Shown in pieces: positions 32,577 to 42,481 of a stretch of 64,000 nt of DNA. The DNA comes from Lycium barbarum (lineage: Eukaryota; Streptophyta; Magnoliopsida; Solanales; Solanaceae). The translations under genes were made by a program, and so were the position numbers. The DNA is taken from assembly GCF_019175385.1 (NCBI RefSeq), contig NC_083341.1, positions 67,365,800 through 67,429,799 of the forward strand. Direction: 5' to 3'. The notes under the pieces were generated by a model. The model saw nothing but the letters and a program-made list of their open reading frames with translations, was not told the DNA's origin and made no database searches. The stretch's first letter is position 1; each line of letters opens with the position of its first letter.

Positions 32577-33991
32577 TGTTACACCTCGGAAAATCTTTTG
32601 TTGGTACGCAAGTGAATGAGCTAGTGAGGAGTACGAGTATACGATATTTCCTTAAGTAAGAAACAACATTTGACGACCCTAAGTAAGATTCCGAAGGCAA
32701 TTGCAATAAGAGATAGGTTATGCTCCATAATGAATAATTATAGGTTTTGGAAATTTGAAAAGTTACAGGTTTGCATTCTGGCCAGTTGGTCGTAAAATGA
32801 AATACGGACCGTAAAGTGGTATACGGTCCGTAAACTGCCATGTCGTATTTTGGCTTCCAAAACTTCAACTTTCTGCTAAATGATCAAATGGTTAAATACG
32901 ACCTGGAATACGGACCGTAAAGTGGTTTACCGTAAACCGTGATTGTAAATCACCATTTTTCAGCCTGAGTTTCTGGTTCTGTTATGACTAAATACGACCA
33001 CGAAGGACGGTCCGTAAACTGGAATACGGACCGTAAACCAAGTTTACGACCACTGTGCTGTTCACTTAAGATCAGATTTTTGGGTTATTAAATAAGGGAC
33101 CAAGTTTATTATTTCATTTCCACATTTCATCCCTTCTCTCTAAAACATCTCTCTACATGTATTCCATAAGATTTCAAGAATTATTAGTCATCAACAACAC
33201 AAATCAAGTGAATCAAGTGTAAGGAAACCCATTAAGATCATTCAAGTCAAGAAAATCTTATTGAAGGAAAACAAAGGTTTTTGCTCAAGTGGAGTATTTC
33301 GACCAAGGCTCGTTTCTACTACATCTAAGGTAAGATTTGTGGTATATATATGTTTTTAAGGTATTTGAGAGTTAAAATGCTTGGACATTAGATGAGTATA
33401 GAAAAATGGGTCATGAATGATGAATAGTGATATTTTGAGAGATAGTTTTAATTAAACCATGATTCTTGTTGTGTTGTGATATGAATGTGTTATAAATGAT
33501 GTTAAGATCATGAAAATGGGCATTTTATATGAATGGACGAAGTCGGGTGATATGATCATGAATATGGGTAAATTGGGAGCGAATTGAGAAATCTAGATAA
33601 TGTGGTTAATGTAAATGATTAATGGCCATTATTATGGTATTGTGAATGTATTGTTGACGTTTGGGAGTTGAATTACGATATGGATGAATGTTGTATAAAT
33701 AAAGGAGATGCTGTCCGATTTTCTCTAGCTTTAGCCATGTGTGCTAGTTGTTGATTCTAACGATGGTATGACTTTAATGAAGGTATAAACGCAACCGTTG
33801 AAAGAGAACGTGTAAGTGGTAAATAGTCGAACGGAAAAGGTATGTAAGGCTAACCCTTCTTTCATAAGGCATGGTTCTTTGGCCAAACATCTAAATCTTC
33901 AATAAGTCTGTGATGTCTCATAAATGATTCGATCTTCCGAGCAATTAAGCTCACGATTCTTGATATGCTACGATTGTACTAAGTTCCTTGT

Positions 33992-34140
33992 ATGACGAGT
34001 AAGCCTATAAAGATAAGTGTGATGAATGGTGATAATAGTGATAATGATATTGATGACGACTATAATGGTAATAACGATGATGATGATGACGATGACAATG
34101 ATGATAGTAATGATAATAGTAAAGATGCTTATGAGCTATA
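33992..34140 (+). repeat. GAT/AAT-rich simple repeat in LTR G
   Basis: Imperfect GATGATAATGAC run. It gives an artificial Asp/Asn-rich frame on plus and a His/Tyr-rich one on minus, neither likely real. Confidence 0.75.
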
Positions 34141-34236
34141 TGTATGTATGCCCTTGTATGGCTACTATGAAACATCGAGCTTATATGGTCGGGTAGTATA
34201 TGTATAGATGTATATGTATGTATGTTTACGTAACGC

Positions 34237-34390
34237 GCGCACACCACTGCAGTTGGGTATGGATGACACTGAGCCTTGGTAGGGCCAGGTATGTGTAACA
34301 CTGAGCCTTGGTTAGCCAGGTATGTATGACCATCGAGCCTAGCTATGGTCGGGTACGTGAAACACCGAACCTACGGGGTCGGGTATATTA
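34237..34390 (+). repeat. tandem repeat in LTR G
   Basis: Four imperfect copies of roughly 35-40 bp built on ACACTGAGCCTTGGT and CCAGGTATGT; later copies read ACCGAACCTACGGGGTCGGGTA. It is the positional counterpart of the GGCCGGGCATG array in A. Confidence 0.65.
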
Positions 34391-35190
34391 TGTAAATGCT
34401 ATGTATATGATATGATTATGTCTAGGATATGAATATGAATATGATATGACTATGTATATGAATGTGAATAAGGGCATGTATACGAATATGAGTACAAGTA
34501 TGGTACGGGTACTATTATGTATACGGATAATGATGTATGTACACAAACACGTATTAGACATGGAAAGTTCCTAAGAAAGGCAAGCAAGTGCATATGACGA
34601 TGATATTGCCATCTCCCATTCGATGTTATTTCTTATGTTGCTATCTATGCTTCTATATTGATATTGATCATGCTTTACATACTCAGTACATTCTTCGTAC
34701 TGACGTACTTTTGCTTGTGGCCGCTGCGTCATGCCCGCAGGTGCACAGGGAGACAGACTCGATCCATAGCTGCTTACTCAGAGATTACATAGCAGAGCTC
34801 CATTTCATTCGGAGCCATAACTTTTGGGTACTTATTCTTTTGTGTATAGAATTATGGGCATAGCGGGGTCCTGTCCCGCTCATGTGATATGTTATACTCT
34901 TCTTAGAGGCTCGTAGTCACTTGTATATGGTTAGATATGTCGGGCCTTGTCGGCTCATATTTTGTATATCATTTTGATAGCCTTGTCGGCTCATGTACGT
35001 TGATGTGGCATAGATGCCAATCATTATATAAAGGCATTGTCGTCCAATGGGACTAGTATGATGAAAGAATAGATTCATATGTTTAATTTTATGGCTCACC
35101 TAGATGTAAGCATAAGTGTAAGCCAAGGGGCGCCCGGGTGGGCTAGCACCGGGCGTCCGTCGCGGCCCTCTAGACGGGTCATGACAAAAG

Positions 35191-35202
35191 TGGTATCAGC
35201 GC
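35191..35202 (+). other. primer binding site of element G
   Basis: TGGTATCAGCGC, one mismatch to the TGGTATCAGAGC of A, B and C. Confidence 0.85.
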
Positions 35203-35351
35203 AGTTCAGTCCTAGGGTGTGTCTACGAGCCGTGTCTAGTAAAGTCTTGGTTATGGGTGTGTTGCATGCCACACTTATAAGCAAGAAGCTACGGACATTT
35301 TAGGAATAAATGACCTTCTTTCTTCATAAGAATCGTGCGATAGAGCTATGA

Positions 35352-36640
35352 TATAAGAAATTCTTGTTCCTTAATCGTGTGTTGTGTATTTCAGAAATTC
35401 CTAGAAAGAGAAAAACTACAGCAGCCCAAAAGGGCAAGATGGTGGCAGAAAAGCGGGCTGAAAGAGCACCGCCACCGGTAGTAGAGGAAAGTGAGTCCCA
35501 GAGTGCGGCTCAGTCTCAGTCCTCCCGTTCAGTGCCTACATTAGAGGAGCGTGAGGGAGCCTCAGCCCCAGCTCTAGCACCTGCAGATCCTCCACCGGAT
35601 GTTTCGGGCCAAGATGTGAAAGAGGCCATTAATTTGCTGACTCAATTGGTTGCGGCCCAGACTCAGAGGCAAAGTTCAGGGCAAGGTGATAGGGCTGTTA
35701 GTGCAAGGGCCTGCGACTTCATTACTTTGAACCCTCCGGAATTCTTCGGGTCAAAGCCGGAGGAGGACCCTCAGGATTTTATCGATGGTATGTTGAGGAT
35801 GCTACGATTGATACATGCTTCGGACACTGATTCGGTAGAGTTAGCATCGTATAGATTGAGAGATGTCTCGATCGAATGGTATACGGTTTGGATGGCTTCA
35901 CGGGGAGCCAATGCACCTCCCCCGGTATGGCAGGAGTTCGTTGATGCTTTCCTCCGACATTATATGCCTCCAGAGGTTCGGCGAGCTAGGGCCGATAAAT
36001 TCTTGAATTTGAGGCAAGGTAGCATGAGTGCTTTAGAGTACAGTCTCGGCTTCAATTCCTTGGCTAGGTATGTTTCGACCATGGTAGCGGATATGGGTGA
36101 CAGAATGCACCGCTTTGTAAAGGGCCTAGGGCCGCATTTGATGGATAGGTGCCTGGCTGCGTCCCTTCAGGACAATATGGATATTGCATGCATTCAGGCC
36201 CATGCTTAGAACTTAGAAGAAAGCCTGCAACAGCAAAAAAATGAACGCGAGCAAGATAGGGGCCATAGCAAGAGGGCCAGATCTTCGGGTCCGACGAGTG
36301 AGTTTAGAGGTGGGCACAGGCAGCAGTTTCCCAGGCATTCAGGCTATTCTATGACCAGGGCACCTCCACGATTTTCAGGCCAGAGATTTGATAGATCTGC
36401 TCGTGCAGGGCCGAGTCCGAGTTCTTCGAGGTCCGAGTTTAGAGGTGATTCGGGTCAGGCAAGGGCACCCATACCACGATGTTCCTAGTGTGGGAAGTTG
36501 CATTGGGGTCAATGCCGATTGGGTTCAGAGGGTTGTTATTCATGTGGTCGACCAGGCCACATTATGCGTGATTGCCCTTCTATTCATAGTAGAGGTAGGA
36601 CCCAGCCTTCAGGGTCAGTAGCCGGATCTTCATCTTCCAT
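35352..36640 (+). pseudogene. gag of element G (two stops, start codon lost)
   Basis: One frame runs through the whole gene. The codon matching the ATG of A is TGT, and the first in-frame ATG is at 35439. Capsid motifs are N-P-P-E-F-F-G-S-K-P, W-Q-E-F-V-D-A-F-L-R-H-Y and S-L-A-R-Y. A TAG at about 36207 (A-H-A-stop-N-L-E-E) and another at about 36487 (before C-G-K-L-H-W) both replace CAG of the consensus. The second stop is in the first zinc knuckle. The second knuckle, C-Y-S-C-G-R-P-G-H-I-M-R-D-C, is intact. It is the best-preserved gag here. Confidence 0.85.
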
Positions 36641-38030
36641 GCGCCCTATGGGGCTAGGCTCACATGGGCCAGTCGGCCATGGTAGAGGTAGAGGGAGAGT
36701 TCCCAATTCTAGCGGTCCTCAGCACCGTGTTTATGCTTTGGCTGGACGCCAAGAACTCGAGTCTTCTTCTGACGTGGTCACAGGTATATTATCGGTATTC
36801 TCTCATGATATATATGCTTTGATTGATCCGGGATCCACATTGTCATATGTTACTCCATATATTGCAGGTCGATTTAAGGTCGAACCGGAGTCGATCAAAC
36901 CTTTTGAGCTGTCTACACCCGTTGGTGAATCGGTAATAGCTAGCCGAGTATATAGAAATTGCATAGTTTTTATTTGTGACCGCCGTACTATAGTCGACTT
37001 GCATGAGCTAAATATGGTAGACTTTGATGTCATTATGGGCATGGATTGGTTGGCTTCTTGTTATGCCAATGTCGATTGCAGAATGAAAATGGTTCGCTTC
37101 CAATTTCCGGGGGAACCAATCTTAGAATGGAAAGGGAATACGGCGTCGCCGAAGGGCAGGTTTATTTCCTATCTAAAGGCAAGGAAAATGATCACGAAAG
37201 GTTGAATTTATCATCTAGTTCGGGTTCAAGAAGTAGAATCTGAATCGCCGACTCTTCAGTCAGTTCCCGTAGTAAATGAATTTCCAGATGTGTTCCTGGA
37301 AGAGCTTCCAGGCCTTCCTCCCGAGCGGGAGATTGATTTCGTAATTGATGTTTTGCCGGGCACCAATCCCATATCTATTCCTCCTTATAGAATGGCTCCC
37401 ACAGAATTGAAAGAGTTGAAGGAGCAATTGAAGGACTTGCATGAGAAAGGCTTTATTAGGCCTAGTTCATCCCCGTGGCGAGCACCCGTATTGTTTGTCC
37501 GAAAGAAAGATGGCTCCTTAAGAATGTGCATTGATTACCGGCAATTAAATAAGGTGACAATTAAGAACAAGTATCCTCTTCCGAGGATTGATGACTTATT
37601 TAATCAATTGCAAGGTGCCAAATGGTTTTCAAAGATTGATTTGAGGTCCGGGTATCATCAAGTGAGAGTTAGGGAGAAAGATATCCCTAAGACAGCCTTT
37701 AGAACAAGATATGGTCATTTTGAGTTCCGGGTGATGTCATTTGGGCTAGCTAATGCGCCGGCGGCATTTATGGATCTGATGAATAATGTGTTCAGGCCTT
37801 TTCTGGATTTATTTGTGATCATATTTATCGACAACATCTTGGTATATTCTAGATCCGAGGCAGATCATGCGAATCATTTGCGTACCGTCCTCGGAGTCCT
37901 TCGAACCCGGGAGTTGTTTGCAAAGTTTTCCAAATGTCAGTTTCGGTTGAACTCGGTGGTATTTCTGGGGCATATTGTAGCAGCCGATGGTATTCGAGTG
38001 GATAGTCAAAAGATTGAGGCCGTGAAAACC
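36641..38030 (+). pseudogene. protease and reverse transcriptase of element G (truncated)
   Basis: In frame with gag. Protease: [12 protein letters not shown], then F-D-V-I-M-G-M-D-W-L-A. A TGA at about 37203 interrupts K-G-stop-I-Y-H. RT is open from 37290: [28 protein letters not shown] and [11 protein letters not shown]. The catalytic box is F-I-D-N instead of F-I-D-D, which should abolish polymerase activity. Sequence of this type ends at V-K-T (38030), where it is joined to Tat-type element H. RNase H, integrase and 3' LTR of G are missing. Confidence 0.85.
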
Positions 38031-38102
38031 GGTCGAGGAGGCGATACCTTAACCTAAAAAATTGGATCACAAGGAAGAAGATCCAACCAGAGGACCGGAC
38101 GC

Positions 38103-39240
38103 CAAATAGCAATCAAAGCACACGGGGTTGGACCCGGGGTATGAAGAGGATGATTTCGATGTACCTAGGTCATTCGTCATGCCGGATGACTCGGATGCGA
38201 CCAAATCAACAGTAGAGGAGCTGGAGCAGATCATCTTGTTCGAATACCTACCGGACAGAAAGGTATACCTGGGCACGGGGTTAACCTCGGAGCTCAGGAA
38301 CAAGTTAATTTAATTTCTTCGAGCTAATGCAGATTACTTCGCGTGGTCCCATATATATATGACAGGTATACCGCCGGAAGTAACAACTCACAAACTCAGC
38401 TTAGACGGGAAGTTTCCCCCGATGAAGCAGAAGAGAAGGCCCATCGCGGAAGCAAAACACGCCTTCGTAAAAGATGAGGTAACAATGCTTTTGAAAATAC
38501 GCTCTATCCGGGAGGTAAAGTACCCGGACTAGCTAGCTAACGTAGTAGTGGTGCCGGAGAAAGGTAATAAATTTTAAATGTGTGTTGATTACAAGGATTT
38601 AAACAAAGCATGCCCGAAGGAATTATTTCCGTTGCCTCACATCGATAGAATGATCGATGCGACGGCCGGGCATGAGATGTTAAGTTTTCTCGATGCCTAC
38701 TCCGGGTATAACCCAATTCGGATGCACCCGGAGGATCAAGAGAAAACATCCTTCATTACTCGATATGGGACTTACTGTTATAATGTCATGCCTTTTGGAT
38801 TAAAAAATACCGGTGCAACTTACCAACGCCTAGTTAATGGGATGTTCGAAGAACAAATAGGGAAAACAATGGAGGTTTATATTGATGACATGGTGGTCAA
38901 GTCCCTGGAAACAGAGGATCATTTAAAACATTTGCAGGAAACCTTCGCTGTGCTCCGCAAGTATAACATGAAGCTCAACCCGGAAAAATGTGCCTTCGGG
39001 GTCCGGTCCGGCAAATTTTTGGGTTTCATGGTGTCAAACTGGGGGATCGAAATCAACCAGGACAAGATCAAGGCCATCAAGGATATCGAGGTGGTGAATA
39101 ACGTCAAAGGAGTACAGAGGCTCACCGGAAGGATAGCGGCGTTGAGTCGCTTCATATCGAGGTCCTCGGACAATATTCATCGCTTCTTCTCCTTACTGAG
39201 GAAGAAGAACAACTTCGTTTGGACACCGGAGTGTCAAAGA
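38103..39240 (+). pseudogene. reverse transcriptase of Tat element H
   Basis: The upstream part reads L-E-Q-I-I-L-F-E-Y-L-P-D-R-K-V-Y-L-G, then stops at about 38311 and 38530 and another just before 38578. The frame 38578-39372 has C-V-D-Y-K-D-L-N-K-A-C-P-K, P-L-P-H-I-D and V-M-P-F-G-L-K-N. The catalytic Y-I-D-D-M-V-V-K-S is intact, and K-F-L-G-F-M-V-S follows in the thumb. The A-C-P-K and Y-I-D-D-M-V-V-K-S forms are typical of Tat elements and clearly unlike A, B, E and G. Confidence 0.85.
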
Positions 39241-40077
39241 GCTTTACAAAAATTAAAGAGATACTTGTCCAGCCCACCGCTGTTGCACACACCAAAGGCG
39301 GACGAGCAGCTTTTTCTCTACCTTGCTATCTCCGAGATAGCGGTAAGCAGCGTTTGGTCCGAGAAGAATTAGGTACGCAATTTCCTATCTATTATGTAAG
39401 TAGAACTTTGGGGGATGCGGAGACCCATTATGACCACTTGGAAAAAAATTGGCTTTGGCATTGGTGAGTGCTTCTAGAAAGCTCAAGCCTTACTTTCAAT
39501 GTCATCCGATATGTGTAGTGACTACTTACCCCCTAAAACACATATGCATAAACCGGAATTATCGGGTAGACTAACTAAATGGGCCGTAGAAGTTAGCGAA
39601 TATGATATCGAATACAAACCTCGAACGGCCATCAAGTCCCAGATCTTGGCCGATTTTGAGGCAGATTTCACCCCGGCTATGGTCCCGAGGTCAAGAAAGA
39701 ACTTTTGCTAACCTCGGGGAAAGCCTCGGGTATTTGGTCACTATATACGGATGGGGCCTTGAACCTTAAAGGTTCCGGGCTAGGAATCATCCTTAGAACC
39801 CCGACCGGGGATGCCGTTCGACAATCCTATGATTGCAGGTTTGGAGTTAGCCCGGAGTATGGGTGCCGAAATAATCGAGGCAAAGTGCGATTCACTCTTG
39901 GTCGTAAACCAGGTGAACGACGTCTTCGAGGTCAATGACGAACGGATGCAGAGGTATCTGGAAAATATCCAAGTAATACTACACCGGTTTAAAGAATGGA
40001 CCATACAGCATTGGCGAATTTGGGATCTTCGGTCGAAGGGGAAGAAATCAACCCTGGGACTATGGTGCACTTGTTGA
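39241..40077 (+). pseudogene. dual RNase H region of element H
   Basis: The gypsy-type RNase H starts with P-P-L-L-H-T-P-K, Y-L-A-I-S-E-I-A-V-S-S-V and, after a shift, Y-Y-V-S-R-T-L-G-D-A-E-T-H-Y; its acidic residues are partly gone. The second, archaeal-type domain typical of Tat elements follows: S-L-Y-T-D-G-A-L-N (39705-39938), then in another frame A-G-L-E-L-A-R-S-M-G-A and C-D-S-L-L-V-V-N-Q-V (39811-40077). At least three frameshifts or stops break the region. Confidence 0.75.
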
Positions 40078-40124
40078 ACACGGCGATAGAAAACGGACAT
40101 GCCGAAATAAACAAAATGGGTTTA

Positions 40125-41369
40125 ACTTAGGATTGGCGCAACAAGTACATCGGCTACTTGCGTGATGGAAAGCTCCCGAATGACCCAAAAGAATCACGGT
40201 CATTAAGGACCAAAGCTGCGCGTTTCTGCTTAGTAGACGGCCAATTGTATCGACAGTCTTTCCTCGGACCCCTGGCCAAGTGTTTGGGTCCCGGAGAAAT
40301 GGAGTATGTGATGAGAGAGGTGCACGAAGGAACCTGCAGCAATCACTCCGGTGCTGATGCTCTGGTCCGAAAGATAATCAGGGTCGGTTATTATTGGAAC
40401 CGGATGGAGGAAGACTCAAAGCATTTTGTCCGGAAATGTGACGGGTGCCAGAGACATGCTCCAATGATTCATCCGCCCGGGGAGTTGCTGCATTCGGGGG
40501 TGTCACCTTGGCCTTTCATGAAGTGGGGAATGAACATTGTTGGTCCATTACCATGGGCACTAGGTAAAGCCCGTTTTATTTTATTTATGACTGATTATTT
40601 CTCCAAATGGGTTGAAGCGCAGGCCTTTGAAAAAATCAGAGAAAAGGAAGTCATTGACTGCATATGGGATCACATCATCTGTCGTTTCGGCATCCCTGCC
40701 GAGATAACTTGTGATAATGGTCCTCAGTTCGTGGGCGGCAAAGTCAATGATTTCCTCGAAGGGTTGAAGATCAAGAAAATTGTATCAACTCCGTGTCACC
40801 CGTGCGCGAACGGACAGGCGGAATCCACGAACAAGACAATAATCCAAAATCTGAGGAAAAGACTTGAAGCGTCAAAGCATCACTGGAGGGAGATACTACC
40901 GGAGGTGTTGTGGGCTTACAGAACCACATCGAAATCGAGCACAGGAGAAACTCCTTTCTCGTTGGTCTACGGGGCTGAAGCCCTTATCCCCGTAGAAGTT
41001 GGCGAACCGACTCTCCGGTTCAGATATACGATTGAGGAGTCAAACGAGGAGGCCATGGCCATAAAAGCCGACCTCACGGATGAACTTCGCGAAAACGCGT
41101 TGGTCCGTATTGCAGCCTAGAAACAGAGAGTGGAAAGGTACCACAATCGAAGAGCCAGTTTTTGTCATTTCCAAGTTGGGGACTTGGTTCTTCGAAAAGT
41201 TACCTTGAACACCAAGAATCCCATTGAAGGAAAACTGGGTACGAACTGGGAAGGACCGTACAAGATAACCGAGGTAACGGGTAAAGGATCGTACCAGTTG
41301 GAATCCATGGATGGGCAACGGTTGCGCAATAACTGGAATATGGCTCATCTGAAGAGATACTACTGCTAA
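40125..41369 (+). pseudogene. integrase of Tat element H
   Basis: Open frame 40158-41120. The zinc finger is H-E-G-T-C-S-N-H … C-D-G-C. The catalytic core reads W-G-M-N-I-V-G-P-L-P, where the first Asp of the triad is Asn (GAC to AAC), then T-C-D-N-G-P-Q-F and G-Q-A-E-S-T-N-K with D and E intact. A TAG at 41118-41120 follows R-I-A-A, and the same frame goes on to 41369 with V-G-D-L-V-L-R-K-V and N-W-E-G-P-Y-K-I to the natural end at H-L-K-R-Y-Y-C. No chromodomain, as expected for Tat. Confidence 0.85.
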
Positions 41370-42481
41370 GGTATGGACTCCCCGTGTTTTTCTATTTTGA
41401 CCTCTTCTTTTTGCAGGAAGTCGTGTACCGGGTAAAGAAAAGAATCTAGATCTGAAAACACGTGTTGCACTCTTTTCCTTAGTACGGTTTTGTCCCAAAA
41501 TGGGTTTTCCGGCAAGGTTTTTAATGAGGCAACAAGTACAACGTGTTACTCGACGAAGCTAAAGGACAAACGTCCGGATACTCGGCGTCGTACCCTACGA
41601 GTGGGGACTTAATAGCACTCAACCGATCTTGCAGCTCGGATAAGCGCTAGGGGACTATAATAGGCACTTCAAAGTTTACCCCGGTTAGAGGAAATCGGAG
41701 GAGCTCAACAAACAAACCCGGACCTAAAATATCAGGTTTCGATGTAAGGACCAAACGATCAGAATGAATCGTGTCCACGCAATATTTGCTATGGCAAAAC
41801 CAAGAACCGGACCTTCTGCATTAGGTTCCGATGTAAGGACCAAACGATCAGAATGAATCGTGTCCATTTAGTATTTGCTACGGCAAAGGTAGAAGGAAAA
41901 ACTTCATTCTCATGTATATAAATGCTTGCAATGCAAAAATTATCGAAAGTTTGGATAACGATATCTCAGATGTCTTCCTGTTAAAGCACTTTACCCCGAT
42001 GATTACCGTCGTATTTCGGCACTACTTCATTCATATACCCGATACCGGGCACTACAGTCGAAATTCGACAAAGGCAGCAAGGTCATAGTGATCCAAGCCA
42101 AAATAATTAATCCCACGAACAGGGACTTTTACATCAAAATTCAGCTAAGTCTGAGATTCAAGTAGCCGAAAAATACCGGCCCTAAAAATGCCCGTCGTGT
42201 TTCAAAGACGTCTGAATTCACAAAGCATAAGATAAGTCCCACGGGCAAAAAATGCATAAAATTCCCGAAAAAAATGTACCGGATGAAGAGAAAATCCAAT
42301 ATTTAGGCACAGTCAGAAATAATGACTCCTTAAAACGTCCGACAATTCAGTCGGAAGTCACAACAAACATTCAAACAAAGTAAAGAATCAAGGAAAATAC
42401 ATGTTTTATTTATACGAAGGATTTTACATCGGAGACTCCTACAAAGGCAAAAAAATAAAAAGGGTAAGTACAGGCCCTAAT
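41370..42481 (+). other. spacer between pol and antisense gene of H
   Basis: No coding signal. It contains the direct repeat at 41735-41890 and several short GATAC/CGG motifs. Confidence 0.6.
41735..41890 (+). repeat. 89-bp direct repeat in H
   Basis: GATGTAAGGACCAAACGATC and the following GAATCGTGTCCA occur at 41741 and again at 41830, an 89-bp period, with diverged ends. Confidence 0.8.

Larger units (their letters stand above)
32577..35186 (+). repeat. 5' LTR of element G
   Basis: 2,610 bp, TGTTACACC to GGTCATGACA, followed by AAAG and the primer site. U3 palindromes of the type ATACGGWCCGTAAA lie at 32790-33055. An AT-rich TTATTAAATAAG (33085-33096) is in the TATA position, and the donor-like ATCTAAG|GTAAGA has GT at 33330-33331. 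The stem CAGTAC/GTACTG is at 34684-34689 and 34697-34702, and acceptor-like CCCGCAG|GT has AG at 34739-34740. Confidence 0.85.

Noticed and set aside
33992..34301. Asp/Asn-rich plus-strand and His/Tyr-rich minus-strand reading frames
   Set aside because: They are products of a GAT/AAT simple repeat in LTR G and have no domain.
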